Assembly: GCA_002633005.1 (NCBI GenBank)
Contig: NMRA01000602.1
Location: 50,689-114,688 of the forward strand
Length of the DNA stretch: 64,000 nucleotides
Origin: Phoronis australis
Taxonomy: Eukaryota > Phoronida > Phoronidae
Direction of reading: 5' to 3'
Part shown: in pieces, positions 1-12,800 of the stretch
Position numbering within the stretch: position 1 is the stretch's first letter
Layout of the letters: each line of letters begins with the position of its first letter
Program-made: the position numbers and the translations under genes
The notes under the pieces: generated by a model
Told to the model about the DNA's origin: nothing
The model's input: only the letters and a program-made list of their open reading frames with translations
Databases searched by the model: none

Positions 1-1725
1 TAAACCCCCCCACATCCGCTACTGGATGAACTCAATATTTCCTCACGCTTCGCGCTGTTGCTGTTTCATTTCGCCTGCGGCAGCCAGGGGGGGGGAAGGG
101 CCCGGTTCCCTGGGCCCCCCTAAATCCACCTATGGCATGACGGAATATATTTAAAATTAAAATGCAAACTGCCATACAGTTATTTACAAGAATAAAATGG
201 GTAGATGTTCACGTTTTGTTTTTTGCTGACTTGTGAGCCCTTAGGACTGGGTTTCTCCAATGCAAAAGAATGTATACCTCTACATTGCACATGATTGCTA
301 TCACGTCAGTCCTCTAATGTGTTTCTGACATTGTTGCTTTCCTTTGTTTCCCAAATAACCAGACATTGCATTTGGGATCGGCCTATTTATGGTAGTTGTA
401 TATTCTGGAACATGTCCCTTTAATATAGCTTAGTAGTGTATATGTGCATCTGTAAACGTTGTAAACGTGATGACAATTACTGATTAGATGGTGGCACAAT
501 TAGTGACAGTTTGTAAATGAGAGGGATAAAGGAAAATGCAGCCGTTGCAATGGACCCGCTTTCATTTTCTTTAATTAAGCATTAACTGTTTTATATTAAA
601 CAGCATGTGTCATGGACAATAATTAAATAAAACTGGCGGCCATAGCTGTATAAATAGGTTATTTGCCATGTATACATTCAAGCGAAAGGAGAGCAGGCAT
701 TTCCCTTTAGACTAATCAGTCAGGAGAAAGTCGGGATGAGCAACAAGCCTGCAGGAATCCATTGCTCAGGTAATAATCTCATTGCCTTACGCCACCATTT
801 TAATACTGCTTCAGCATTACCTGGCGTCAACAACAGTAATGATATGCCAACGGTTTATTATTGTACAATTCCGTGTAGATTACGCTTGTCACCTCTTTGT
901 CTTCAGCTTTCACACTCTGTGTGGACGAGGGTAGAGTACGCGCTTCTGCTCCAGCTAACTCGCCAGCTCTTTACTCTGCTGCTATCCAAGCGCATGGCTG
1001 AAATCTTCTCATTGAGCTATCCTATACATGTATATTTTAGAATATTCCACAATCATCATATGCAGTCTAATGCAACGCAGAGCCTGATTCGGTAACAGCA
1101 CGTCTGTTTCACGATTTTCAGAGGATAAAGATGTTAACTTCAGCTCAAACGTTATTTCTCCGGTCGAATGGTCTTACTCTGCACACTAGACAGAGTGCGG
1201 TGTAAAAACACCTCCATCAGCGACCCACCACATAATCGGTGAAACAAACCTGGCCAAGCACTCTGTAGCTTGCCTGTTGGTAGTTGCTGGCAAATAACAC
1301 AAAGTCATTCAGCCTTAGAAGATACTTCCAGACTCGTTACTAGCTTAAGAGAAGGTCTTTAAACGACCAGGTTGCCAGGAGTAGATTGACATTAGTTCTG
1401 GTTCTGTAACTTTTATTTTACCGTTCTATTCGTATTCTAGCAGCCGGCAGTTGATGATATAATTTTTTGCCTTACCTGCAAAGTCTGGTGTAACGACGCC
1501 AGGTCTGTCATTTGATGAATATCCTCATTCCCTGGCTGTTTCAGTGCTGTTCACAATAGCCTCAAGAGTTGAGGCAACCGAAGTGACGAGTCTTGGCTCA
1601 GGACTACATAATAGCATTTACCTCTCTCATCTAGTAACTTCCAGGAGTTTCAGGGAACGCCAGGTCTTTCCTTTACCCAAGTAGCGTTCTTCACTTTCCA
1701 CACCCGCCGTGATACTCTTTCAGTC
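1..1725. other. No gene recognised; AT-rich sequence before the assembly gap
   Basis: I see no protein domain, RNA gene or exon with convincing splice sites. Bases 90-125 hold a G-rich/C-rich hairpin-like patch that resembles the ends of degraded inverted-repeat elements. The 119-codon open frame at 736-1095 has no recognisable motif and looks non-coding. Confidence 0.5.
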
Positions 1726-2000
1726 NNNNNNNNNNNNNNNNNNNNNNNNNNNNNNNNNNNNNNNNNNNNNNNNNNNNNNNNNNNNNNNNNNNNNNNNNNN
1801 NNNNNNNNNNNNNNNNNNNNNNNNNNNNNNNNNNNNNNNNNNNNNNNNNNNNNNNNNNNNNNNNNNNNNNNNNNNNNNNNNNNNNNNNNNNNNNNNNNNN
1901 NNNNNNNNNNNNNNNNNNNNNNNNNNNNNNNNNNNNNNNNNNNNNNNNNNNNNNNNNNNNNNNNNNNNNNNNNNNNNNNNNNNNNNNNNNNNNNNNNNNN
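1726..2000. other. Assembly gap (275 N)
   Basis: A run of undetermined bases. It removes whatever precedes the Penelope-like fragment that starts just downstream, so the upstream reverse-transcriptase part of that element may have been here. Confidence 0.98.
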
Positions 2001-2061
2001 TGCCTGACTGCCTCCCTCCCTCCAAAACCACTAAACTAAAGATCTTGTTGTTAAAAACAAT

Positions 2062-2421
2062 ATGTGCTCAAAGTCTGTCCGAGTGTTAGCCAAAACTGAC
2101 TTGATTTATCAGTTCAAGTGTCCCCACAACGAATGTATTCGTTCAAACACTGATTGCTCAATGTATGTTGGTTATACAACTTGCACTTTATCTCGCCGGT
2201 TATCTTTGCACCTACAGAATGGATCAATTAAAGGTCACTTCCAAACACTCCACAAACAGAAAATTTCTCGTTCACATATTGTTGATAATACCATCGTCAG
2301 GTATTTCGAACGTGAATTCTTTCGTTTGAAAATACTCGAAGCTTTACTAATAAAAACTGAAACACCTGATATAAATTCCCAAGATACTGAGTTCCATCGT
2401 ACCTTGTCGTTATATAAATAA
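2062..2421 (+). mobile_element. Penelope-like retroelement relic: C-terminal GIY-YIG endonuclease
   Basis: The frame encodes about 119 residues. It contains a cysteine-bearing YQFKCP segment, then the GIY-YIG-type core YVGYTT followed by LSRRL, then a histidine region (GHFQTLHKQK), and finally EALLIK near the end. This order is that of the endonuclease at the C-terminus of Penelope-like retroelements, which nicks target DNA for reverse transcription. The frame ends in a natural TAA at the expected distance. The usual GIY triplet is altered, and no reverse transcriptase is visible upstream because the N gap intervenes. The AT-rich tail after the stop fits an element 3' end. It could also be a host GIY-YIG gene, but the surroundings are transposon debris. 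Confidence 0.72.
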
Positions 2422-2844
2422 TGTCCATAAGTTGTAACACCTATGCATTTTATTAAATTTTACTATGTTACATAGTACAGTGTACATTTAATTTAGTTTC
2501 CATGACAATTCCTTCTGTAATTGCGTTCTTATGTATGCAACCTTATATTCGTGTTTAATGTCATTGTTCTTGTTTCACGTATCTTACACGGTAGCGTTTA
2601 TGATTTTTAAATTTATTTGCCTTTGATGACTGATGTATAGTCGAAGTACCGCTACTGTTTTATTATGATATGTTTTGTACAAAGTTTTATTATATATTTA
2701 CTCATATGTATGTGTTCGTGATGCCACTTACACTGGGCGATCTATTATATCAACTACCATCCGATGAAAGACACTTGTGTAGACACTACGAAAGTTTGTT
2801 GTACAAGCTAATTAAAGCAAGAACAGCTTACTTTTCAATGCAAC

Positions 2845-2850
<6 letters not shown>

Positions 2851-2891
<41 letters not shown>
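2851..2891. repeat. (AT)n microsatellite
   Basis: About 40 bases of uninterrupted AT dinucleotides. It lies at the point where the later partial copy (4406-5431) departs from this copy. Confidence 0.95.
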
Positions 2892-2893
<2 letters not shown>

Positions 2894-2984
2894 TCAAAAT
2901 ATTTCTCCAATAACAATAACACATTTCGTCAATAACCTTTTGATATTCCCTGTAACTTTCCTGCCAAAGAGGGTTTGGTCTCAA

Positions 2985-3420
2985 GGTGAGTGTTGAAAAT
3001 TTTACACGTTTTGCCGAGCAGTGTCACCATTGATGACAACTTAAATGCAGTGAAGTACGCGAAGACGACATCCCGCAGCCAGTGGCAATCCCTAAATTTC
3101 AACCTATGGGACATAATCCCATCTTCCAAGATGATAACGCACGTCTCCACAGAGCCAAATTTGAGACAGACCAACTGCACCGCGCAGGAGTACAACAAAT
3201 GGAATGGCCCGCATGCAGCTCAGATTTGAACTCTATCAAACAACAATCAATGACGGGTTGTACGTGAGCAAATGACCAGCACAATGACTGCGGCTGATAA
3301 AAGGCGCTGACTCATAAGTGGAATGCCACCACACCGCAATGCGTCGCCAGGCCTGCACCATGGGAAGCAGGTGTATCGCTGTAATAACTGCGAGTGGTTC
3401 ATCGATCGCCCCTAGTGAGA
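2985..3420 (+). mobile_element. Tc1/mariner transposase relic (C-terminal DDE part)
   Basis: In one frame (from 3082) the translation has FQDDNARLHRA, then a spacer, then MEWPACSSDLN. This is the Tc1-type catalytic block with the second aspartate (DDN) followed by the W-P-x-x-S-x-D-L-N segment. The upstream part (about 2990-3080) continues in another frame, so at least one frameshift is present. The third catalytic acidic residue normally found after PDLNPI is replaced (SIKQQ), followed by an early stop. The element is dead. Its segment is missing from the second copy of this region at 4406-5431. Confidence 0.82.
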
Positions 3421-3422
3421 AC

Positions 3423-4404
3423 ATTATCATTGTCCATAAGTCGGACTATCAACACTGTCTATCAATCAGTTGTTCAGTAAATAAAACGTTGAAGCGTTGC
3501 CACATTGTCAAAGATTTTATTACCATGGAAACAGCAATGTTATCGTTTTGGAAAAAGCTGAAATGCTCAAACTTTAATACACGTGCAGCTGCAACTGAAT
3601 TTTCAACTCTCACTTTGAGACCAAGCTGTCCTAAGCAGCAAATTTACTAAACACATCCATATATTTATTGGCGGAATGTGATATCGTTAAAATATATAAT
3701 ATATATTTTTCAGGAAAGATTTACTTCATGGTTGCTTTGTCGACTGTCACGGGTATGTATTATTCCGTTGTTAAAAGTATCAGCAGCCAATTAAGTTTAG
3801 AGTTGACGAAGCTTACGTTTTTGACACTATGACAGATCAGCATACAGATTTGTTTAAGTAGACAGGGTTGCGAATAGAAGCTTCCCTTTTAGTACAAATT
3901 CTTGAGTAGAATTCACAACTTTTAATTTTCGTCGAATCAAGAGACTGATGAGCGTTGTGAACGCCCAAATTGTTACACCTTCTCAAATTGTCACTGCTTC
4001 AAAATTGTGACAATTATGACCGAGATGCCAGAGATGGGTCTACAGCAGGCTGTAGTGGGACGTAGGCGCACGTAGGGGCAGCCAACCACCTTTTGGCATT
4101 TGAACGTACATGTAGCGCCTACGCACAGTAAGTTACGTTCAGAGCTCAAATGTGATACGGTGGGTTTTGGGCGCCTACTTGACTCTAATTTTACACCTAC
4201 AGCACTGATCTACTGACTCAAACAATCACACATGTGAAAATTTTAGACGATGCAATAACTTGGGCTCGAACCGAGCAAAATTGCTGCTCCTGATACAGAC
4301 ATTGATTTCACCGCTTAGACGCTCGGTTTTTGATAAAACTACAGTTTCACCACTGCCACTCTGTTAAGGTACTTTTACCGAGGAAACGATCCATCCTTTT
4401 TAGA
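3423..4404. repeat. Copy 1 of a ~1-kb duplicated segment ending at a single N
   Basis: Nearly identical to 4449-5431, with scattered single-base changes. It stops at the single N at 4405. The sequence after the N restarts with about 35 bases that match 2817-2853. This is best explained as two allelic contig ends placed in tandem by the scaffolder. Confidence 0.85.
4250..4332 (-). repeat. tRNA-like promoter region, possible SINE head (copy 1)
   Basis: On the minus strand the sequence has an A-box-like CTAAGCGGTGA and, at tRNA-like spacing, a B box GGTTCGAGCCC. The T-stem can form with one mismatch (CTCGG with CCAAG). The acceptor stem is not convincing, so this is a tRNA-derived SINE head or tRNA pseudogene. 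An identical copy lies at 5277-5359 because of the segment duplication. Confidence 0.4.
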
Positions 4405-4448
4405 NCAAAGAACAGCTTACTTTTCAATGCAACATATATAATTTTTGT

Positions 4449-5431
4449 ATTATCATTGTCCATAAGTCGGACTATCACCACTGTCTATCAATCAGTTGTT
4501 CAGTAAATAAAACGTTGAAGCGTTGCCACATTGTCAAAGATTTTATTACCATGGAAACAGCAATGTTATTGTTCTGGAAAAAAACTTAAATGCTCAAACT
4601 TTAATGCACGTGCAGCTGCAACTGAATTTTCCACTCTCACTTTGAGACCAAGCTGTCCTAAGCAGCAAATTTACTAAACACATCCATATATTTATTGGCG
4701 GAATGTGATATCGTTAAAATATATAATATCTATTTTTCAGGAAAGATTTACTTCATGGTTGCTTTGTTGACTGTCACGGGTATGTATTATTCCGTTGTTA
4801 AAAGTATCAGCAGCCAATTAAGTTTAGAGTTGACGAAGCTTACGTTTTTGACACTATGACAGATCAGCATACAGATTTGTTTAAGTATACAGGGTTGCGA
4901 ATAGAAGCTTCCCTTTTAGTACAAATTCTTGAGTAGAATTCACAACTTTTAATTTTCGTCGAATCAAGAGACTGATGAGCGTTGTGAACGCCCAAATTGT
5001 TACACCTTCTCAAATTGTCACTGCTTCAAAATTGTGACAATTATGACCGAGATGCCAGAGATGGGTCTACAGCAGGCTGTAGTGGGACGTAGGCGCACGT
5101 AGGGGCAGCCAACCACCTTTTGGCATTTGAACGTACATGTAGCGCCTACGCACAGTAAGTTACGTTCAGAGCTCAAATGTGATACGGTGGGTTTTGGGCG
5201 CCTACTTGACTCTAATTTTACACCTACAGCACTGATCTACTGACTCAAACAATCACACATGTGAAAATTTTAGACGATGCAATAACTTGGGCTCGAACCG
5301 AGCAAAATTGCTGCTCCTGATACAGACATTGATTTCACCGCTTAGACGCTCGGTTTTTGATAAAACTACAGTTTCACCACTGCCACTCTGTTAAGGTACT
5401 TTTACCGAGGAAACGATCCATCCTTTTTAGA
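4449..5431. repeat. Copy 2 of the ~1-kb duplicated segment
   Basis: Second copy of 3423-4404. It lacks the roughly 570 bases (2854-3422) that hold the AT microsatellite and the Tc1 relic, and it continues past 5431 into unique sequence. Confidence 0.85.
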
Positions 5432-6460
5432 GGTATTGGAACGTCACCAATGAAAACACCCGATTCTACCATTAAGCTGGTACAGATTTTGACAAGATAA
5501 TTTCGGGTTACTTTAGGGGGCTTTATAGTTTTGGTGGTTTTAATGTCATTAAGTGACAAAAGTTTCCCAAGGTTTGGCTTGTACGTTTTCGAGAAATTTT
5601 ACCTAAAACTTTTGATACTTTGCAAAATTTGAAGTAGAAATTATTCTCTAAAAAATAACAACATTGAGCAAAAACTAAATGATAATTTCCTTTGATTGTG
5701 TTTATTTCACGTTACTAGACAAGAAAAGTTATACAAATTCTGAAAATAGATGGAAAAGTATTTAACAATAAGAATATATTGTATTTGGCTGAGCTCATAT
5801 CAAAATACTAAAATTTTTGACCATTTGGAGATTGGTATTTAAGTATTTTAATAATTTAAAAATTTCTAAATCAAATAATGAATAACTTAACATTTTCAGT
5901 GCTTTTTCAACCAACATCACTTTCATTATAATGTGATTGTATGCTTCGTTAGCTGTAAGTGGTGAGTTACTGTGGATTTTACACGCACAGGGCTCATTGT
6001 TCTTCACGTGTTGGTCAGGTTTGGGACTAAACTTCTCGTTATGACCAATTAGCAAAGGCGCCACTAAACAGTTACATTCATCAGATGTAAGAAGTATATT
6101 TCTCGACGTTGAATGCGTTGAAAGTTTTAGTACATTGTTGATATAAATTTGTCAAAACAATGTTTGCGCGACCAAGCATGCACTGAATGACAAAGTCAAT
6201 GCATTCTGAAACCAAAACCGAGAACACATATACTTTTCAAAAATAGAAAAGCTTATGTTTTACAAAGATTTCACGACAAGAACGATCTGTTTTGCTCAGT
6301 TACTTTCGGGTGAACTAGCATTAATGGTAGTAGTCCAATGCTTTGGAGATTTAGCTGAAAATGAAATAATTTGTCCTATGTTTGAGAAAGAACCAGAGAT
6401 TAAATTCCTTCTATCATGTCCAAAATTTAATGACGAACGTGCAGGTTTCATAGCTAAGAC
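5432..6460. other. No gene recognised
   Basis: AT-rich sequence without domain matches. Open frames at 5795-6064 (minus) and 5374-5559 (minus) show no recognisable motifs. Confidence 0.5.
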
Positions 6461-7265
6461 GGATAGTTCTAAGAACCCCTCGACCCCACACCCCACGACC
6501 CCTTCAACAAACGACCCCTCGACCCACGACCCACGAGCCCCTCGACACGCGCCCAAAACCCCCTCGACACAGTATACACAAGCTATAGATATGAACACAT
6601 AACAAGTGCTGACTCGCAGGACCAACGAGTCGGGCCGTGATGATCTCGGGTAGGCTTTCCCTGTTTTTGTAATTAAGAGAGTCGATTTTGAAAGCCAAAA
6701 ACAGAAAAACAAGATAAAATCAAATCTAAGACCTACCAATATTACCAATGGCAAATTGTCATAGTCTCGACAGCTATTCAGGGAATGAAGCGTGTTACGA
6801 ACCGTCCAATATGTAATTTCTTTAGTAGATGTAGTTAACTAAAAATTATCTCAACGTTTCATGGAATGTAATGTGAACGAGTATACAAGAGAACGCAAAT
6901 GATTAAATGTGATAATAAATAATGTGCCCATTAACGTTAACAAATTCTCTCCTTAAATGTACAGTGTAGTAGAACAGGGCCATTGGTAGCCGCTAGTGGA
7001 ACTATTTCCGTGACAACGAAAGCACGCCCACAATTCGCTATGTCAGATCATGTTCTTACGCCACTTTCTGCTTTTAACCACCTGACGTGAGTCAGAGCAG
7101 ATTTGCGTGAAGGCAAGTCTTATGGGAAAGTCATTCAGCGACGCAATATGATTATGAAATGTGTAAAAAACGCAAAGATAATCTTTTGCCACAGGTGGTG
7201 CGTCGAGGGGGTTGTGGGTCGAGGGGATCGTGGGTTGTGGGATTGAGGGGGTTTCAGAACAATCC
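6461..7265. mobile_element. Non-autonomous inverted-repeat element with C-rich ends (copy 1)
   Basis: The left end reads GGATAGTTCTAAGAACCCCT and the right end, reverse-complemented, GGATTGTTCTGAAACCCCCT, giving about 20-base imperfect terminal inverted repeats. Next to each end is a degenerate C-rich minisatellite built on CCCACGACCCCCTCGACC. The interior carries no transposase. Related copies lie at 44689-45578, 46285-47090 (inverted) and 61190-61297 (ends only). Apparent open frames here are translations of the minisatellite. The superfamily is not clear because I cannot fix a target duplication. Confidence 0.68.
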
Positions 7266-7512
7266 TGCTGAATACAATGTTGAATTTTATAAAAAACTGG
7301 TTCCCATAAATTGGCTTTCATCGTGAACAACGAACTGTCGTTGAAACATGGCGTGGATTTCGTGTGTAAGATCTTTTAAATTAGAGAGAACATATAATAT
7401 ACATAGCAATATGTGTGATATACTGTGATCATTAATTTGTTTGAACTGATTTTTAAGTCCATGCCGGTGGGTCTCGCTTTAGTTGAAACATGTCATTATA
7501 ATGAAATAAACT
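6902..7512. repeat. Copy 1 of a ~0.6-kb assembly duplication
   Basis: Nearly identical to 7514-8132, and the two are separated by a single N at 7513. It includes the right half of the C-rich-ended element. Confidence 0.88.
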
Positions 7513-7513
7513 N

Positions 7514-8132
7514 ATTAAATGTGATAATAAATAATGTGCCCATTAACGATAACAAACTCTCTCCTTAAATGTACAATGTAGTAGAACAGGGCCATTGGTA
7601 GCCGACAGTGGAACTATTTCCATGACAACGAAAGCACGCCCACGATTCGCTATGTCAGATCATGTACTTACGCCACTTTCTGCTTTTAACCATCTGACGT
7701 GAGTCAGAGCAGATTTGCGTGAAGGCAAGTCCTACATGTATGGAATAGTCATTCAGCGACGCAATATGATTATGAAATGTGTAAAAAACACAAAGATAAT
7801 CTTTTGCCACAGGTGGTGCGTCGAGGGGGTTGTGGGTCGAGGGGATCGTGGGTTGTGGGATTGAGGGGGTTTCAGAACAATCCTGCTGAATACAATGTTG
7901 AATTTTATAGGAAAACTGGTTCCCATAAATTGGCTTTCATCGTGAACAACGAACTGTCGTTGAAACATGGCGTGGATTTCGTGTGTAAGATCTTTTAAAT
8001 TAGAGAGAACATATAATATACATAGCAATATGTGTGATATACTGTGATCATTAATTTGTTTGAACTGATTTTTAAGTCCATGCCGGTGGGTCTCGCTTTA
8101 GTTGAAACATGTCATTATAATGAAATAAACTA
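7514..8132. repeat. Copy 2 of the ~0.6-kb assembly duplication
   Basis: Repeats 6902-7512 with a few substitutions, including the right end of the inverted-repeat element at 7883. It runs on into unique sequence after 8132. Likely the second haplotype of the same locus. Confidence 0.88.
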
Positions 8133-9493
8133 GCATAACCAATTACGAAACATATTTTATTTCACAAAATTACCAAAAACTTACTCATCAAAATTTCTAT
8201 AGACCGATGAAGTTTCTATAAAAGGAAGGAGTATCCGGTACTACGGAACTTTAGGACTGTAGAAGTAACGAGCCATACGACCTTTAGACAATAGACTTTC
8301 GGTAAATGGAATCCTTGAACTTTTATTGCCTTCGGAATGCACAGCATTTGATGTTGTTTTTTCCTAGTGTTGTTTGAAATATTTTGAACTTTAAAATCTT
8401 TGGCTAGATCAACTTCTGGACTATGGAGACCTACTCAGTATTTGCAGTGATTTACCTGTTGGGAGATTACGATCAAGTTTTTGTAACCAGCACTTATCAT
8501 AGTAACAATTCGTATGTGATTCAATCAATCAAATGGTCTTAATATGGGAACACGACTTGTCACTAATTTTGCAATTGGTGTCGTATTTATATTTTTTGAC
8601 TCAACTACAAAAACGAAAACTAGTTGGGTTAAATTTCGCTATATCTAAAATAAACAAATCAAACAATTCGTCACAACTAAACATCCAAGCGTTCTACATA
8701 TTTGAACTTCGTTTACTGACTTATTATCAACTATAGTTATTTTATTGTGAAAAGCGTTGTTAACGCATAGTCTGCCGCCCAGCAGATGTTAGCTGAAAAA
8801 GGTTATAGTTCGTGAGTGGCGACGGAGTCCACAGGTTACGAGAAACGGAAATCTTTTTATCGCCTTATCTTCCAAGCAAAATCGTTTCAGATGTAGTATG
8901 TCTTTTGCTGTGGAATGGTATCCACTCCGTACACATGTTTTTTAATGTAGCCTCTATTCTCTGCGCGATGACCCCTGGTTACCTCATGTTCAAAACCTTA
9001 TTAAAATGAATGAATTGCAATGGCATTTTCTAGCCTAGGGTAGAAGGACCGTATTTAAACCATCAAGTCATTTTCTTCTGCTAGTCATTTATAATTCACT
9101 AAAGTTGGCGTTGCCACCCATCAAAATTAATTTATTCCCAAAATCAAAGAGATTCAATTTTACAGAAGCTGCTAGTCTTTCAGATTTTTTCCCTTATTAA
9201 TCATTCTACCTTTGTTTTTAAATAAACTATATGTCAAGAAATGTGATATACTATGTTCCTCCTTTTGCATTGTGTTCTCGTGCAGTCACACGTTCTTCAG
9301 CCAGTAAAAAAATGTCACAGTAGTTGCTCAGTTCCAATGTTGTAAAGTCCAAGTTATTCATGAAACACACTTAAAACGAGAGTCTACCTTACGATCGAAA
9401 AGCATCATTGACTTCATAACCGTGGTCACATCTGACATTTATCAGTACAGACTGAATTACAAAAAAAAAAACGTGACAAAACTTGTTTTGCAG
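8133..9493. other. Upstream of WSC cassette 1; no first exon identified
   Basis: The phase-1 start of the exon at 9494 requires an upstream coding exon ending in phase 1. I found no clear signal-peptide exon here. An ATG at 8422 opens a short hydrophobic frame (METYSVFAVIYLLG), but the only nearby donor would leave phase 0, so it does not fit. Confidence 0.4.
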
Positions 9494-9814
9494 ATTTCGC
9501 CGCCGGTTTTTGGGAACCATTCCCGGCATCTATACATCCAGATGCAATCGGCTGCTTCAAATCAGGCAAACCTTTAGACTATGTTTTGTTTCGCAGTACA
9601 GAAAACACGCCTCAGCTGTGTTTAGAATCTTGCGAAGAGCGATGGTTTGCATGTTCTGCTGTTCAGAACGGAAGTATGTGCTTGTGTGGTAACACATGCA
9701 ATGTTCGATCGCGTGTTCCTATCGCCGAGTGTAATGCACCATGTCCAGGAGATCGCCAGCTTCATTGTGGAGGGTTCGAAAGAAATCTTCTCATAAATAC
9801 AGACTACTATGACG
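9494..9814 (+). CDS. Cassette 1 exon A: WSC domain
   Basis: 321 bases, preceded by TTTTGCAG and followed by GTAAGA, phase 1 at both ends. The domain starts at IGCFKSGKP and runs through CLESC, then AVQNGSMCLCGN, then CNAPCPGD and CGG, and ends near NLLINTDYYD. The usual tryptophan of CWCG is leucine here. About 24 residues precede the first domain cysteine. Closest in motif to exons 42240-42578 and 59234-59551. Confidence 0.87.
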
Positions 9815-12800
9815 GTAAGATATATATATATATATCCCGGCCTGTTTTCCATGTTTTTTAGATGCAACAAGTTTGAATAGTCTGCATTAATCTAAAAACC
9901 ATGAGTACCCTTGCATTTTTTGGATTATGGAGTCGGTAGTGCGCTCTATTTCGAAAGAGAAATACACCTTAGGCGAGTAAAACAATGCGTGATTTTTTCA
10001 TATGTGACAAGCTCAGATGTGACGGAGCCGAAAGGCACTAGTACCAGTGCACGAAATTACCCCTCTTTATCCCCATTGGTAACAAAATGCATGGAAGCGG
10101 CGTCACAATGGAGAATGCTAAAACACATTTCGGTAACAAAATATTATGTTACCGTCAGAATAGTGTTTTTTTAAGTATAGTTTCCTAGCTAACCCCTTCC
10201 ACCTGGACTCATAGAACTATAGCCCTGGAATGCAATCTCGCGCCGTTGAAGTGTCGCTGGGCATACATGGCGTTTGTTTGCATTCGTTTGTACTGGTTTT
10301 GGTTATTCCTATAAAATTTGCTCTCACTAAAATCATCGCAAATGCGCCGTTTTTGCAACCGCATAGCATATGAGTCATATACATGTACTTATTAAATTTT
10401 CAATATTTGAGGTTGACCAAGTCAAAATGGCGGCGACTACGGGTTAAAGGATTACATTGCGAATTACTCTGAAAGTGAAGTTTCTAATATAAAAGTTTCA
10501 ATGAATTTGAATATAATTGCTTTGTATGAAAAGATCAAGCTTATGTGTGTCGTAACGTTTCCATGTATTTTGCACCAAATTAAGCGGCCTACTGTCGCCG
10601 ATTCCTGTACGGGACACACACTCGACGGTGACCCGTATCGCAATCGCACAGACTTAACTTTCTGGTTCAAGAAGACATGAATGCAAAGTTCATAACATCA
10701 AAGTTTTTGTATCAAGCAAACTGCCCCTTACAATACACGTGGTGGAATTGCCTGATAACAATACGGACGAAGAGTTTTGTTTTTCCGGCGGTTTCGGCGA
10801 CCCCAGTAACCCTACCGGGGATTCCCATAAGGGCTCATATTAGAACGTGTGCCAAACAGTTGAATAAACAATTCTAAAGATGATGATTGTGATCAATTTT
10901 AATATTAATTGACATAACATGTACACTTATTGTGTTTTCTTGATTTTCCACATATTTTGCACTAAATTAAATGGCCAGTCATCGCTGATTCCAATACCAT
11001 GGCGAAACGGTGAAAGCGAAATTACTGTAACGATGATGTCATAGACTTCGATTATTGCAAGCGCCAACTGAATTTTTTTGGCGCTAAATGGGGTTCGTGA
11101 CAGGCTATTGCATAACTTAATTAACGACTGGGGTATGCTATGACTCCGTATGTTGATGTTTTTCGTCAATAAAGGCATTTTAGATATAAAAATAGTCATT
11201 TTGGCACCATATTAGGCCTTCAAGCGAGGTATTTGACAAGGAAACAAAACATTTGTCTTGTTTTCAGCTCGTGTGTTTGACGCTAACTCATGTTGGATAA
11301 AAGAGAGCGGCAGGCGCTTTGGGCAACTGGTTTACCGGGGAGATCAAAACACACGTGCTTATTGCCGATCTGTTTGTGGTGCTTTTCATAAAAAGATATC
11401 TGCAGTCCACAATGGTAATGAATGTTGGTGTGGTAACAGCACATTTAGATACAGTCTACCGCCTGGTAAATGCAACACTCCGTGTAGCGGTGATACTGCG
11501 GAAAGTTGTGGCGGCCCAGTCGCTGTGTATATGATGCTATCAGAACGAAAAGGTAAGGCCTAAGGAATTTCATTTTGTAAGTATTCCAGCACACCAGATT
11601 TACTTACAATATTTTGAACTTTCCTGGATGGATCAACATCTACATTTCATTATCGTGAACCATAATTTCCCTTTTGAAACATTAGACTGTGTGAATGTGT
11701 GTCCCTGTAGTCCATATGAGCCCTTTAAATCAGTAAGGTTTCCAGACACAGATGACGATCATGATACGCTGTACGCGGTACGACACCGCGCATTTCTCAG
11801 TGACGCCACCAGAATTGATGCTGCCAAAGCGAAAGATAGTGCTCAGACAGTCTCCGAGGTAGAAGTCAAAACAGATGCCCGGAAGTGGGATACTGCTGGC
11901 AGACAAAATTAAAGATCGAAACCATTTGAAAAATCCCATTTACGATCAATGAACGCTGTTTGATACCTTTGGCAATTTTTTAAACATTCTGTTAGAATCA
12001 TTTTTATTTCAAATTCCCTGGATGGAACGCCTTTTCAGACCAATTTATCTGGTTGTTGACAAACTATCTTACTAGCTCCCACGCAGTCCCAAAAGTGCAT
12101 GACCTGAGACCTACTGTAAGTCAATTGTCCCACCTCATTTACAGTAATGGCTCCATGCATAACAACTTCCCTAAAGCAAATCTTCCACAGGTTATGTGGC
12201 CGGTAAATGATGGTTTACGTGTCGTGAGCACCAAACCTTTCAACACCAACATCCATATCGACGTTGACGGATCCCTTGTCCACCTAAATCCTGCAATGTT
12301 TTTTGATGTTCGTGAATAATGTACATACAGCAACTAAGACGCATAAGAGACGTTTTTCTATGAATGTCTTGATCAATATCCAGTGCCTAATCAATCTGAC
12401 CGAGTGCAAATAATTGCTGTAAATCGCAACCATGGTCAAATTCATGCCAATATCATATGAGCAATTACTTTGCTGATCTGATAACCGGTAATTGACAAAT
12501 TAATTAATATTAGTTTATCATGCACAAACACAGCCTAAAATAGGTTTGGGCTCATTTTTTTGAAAATATGAACCTTTTACTAAGATTCATGGGATACGTT
12601 CAGAGATATGATATGTTCATTCGCCGAATTTTGGTAGTTCTTGCTTTTTTGGTGGACTTTTGTCTCGTTCGCTACTTTCTTTGGAGATTTTGTTTCTCTG
12701 AGGCGGACCGTTTTGACCACTTCGCCAAATATGGAGGGGGGCTTGTTCGAACCCCCCCAAGCTACCCCCTGGATGTTTGCATGTTTATAAAGGACTTTTT

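Noticed and set aside
1709-2089. Open frames across the N gap
   Set aside because: Consist mostly of undetermined residues.
6296-6754. 152-codon minus-strand open frame
   Set aside because: It translates the C-rich minisatellite end of an inverted-repeat element; its glycine/valine/arginine repeats are a by-product of the repeat.
8422-8490. Hydrophobic N-terminus as signal peptide of cassette 1
   Set aside because: The only reachable donor leaves phase 0, which cannot join the phase-1 exon at 9494, and the hydrophobic core is short.
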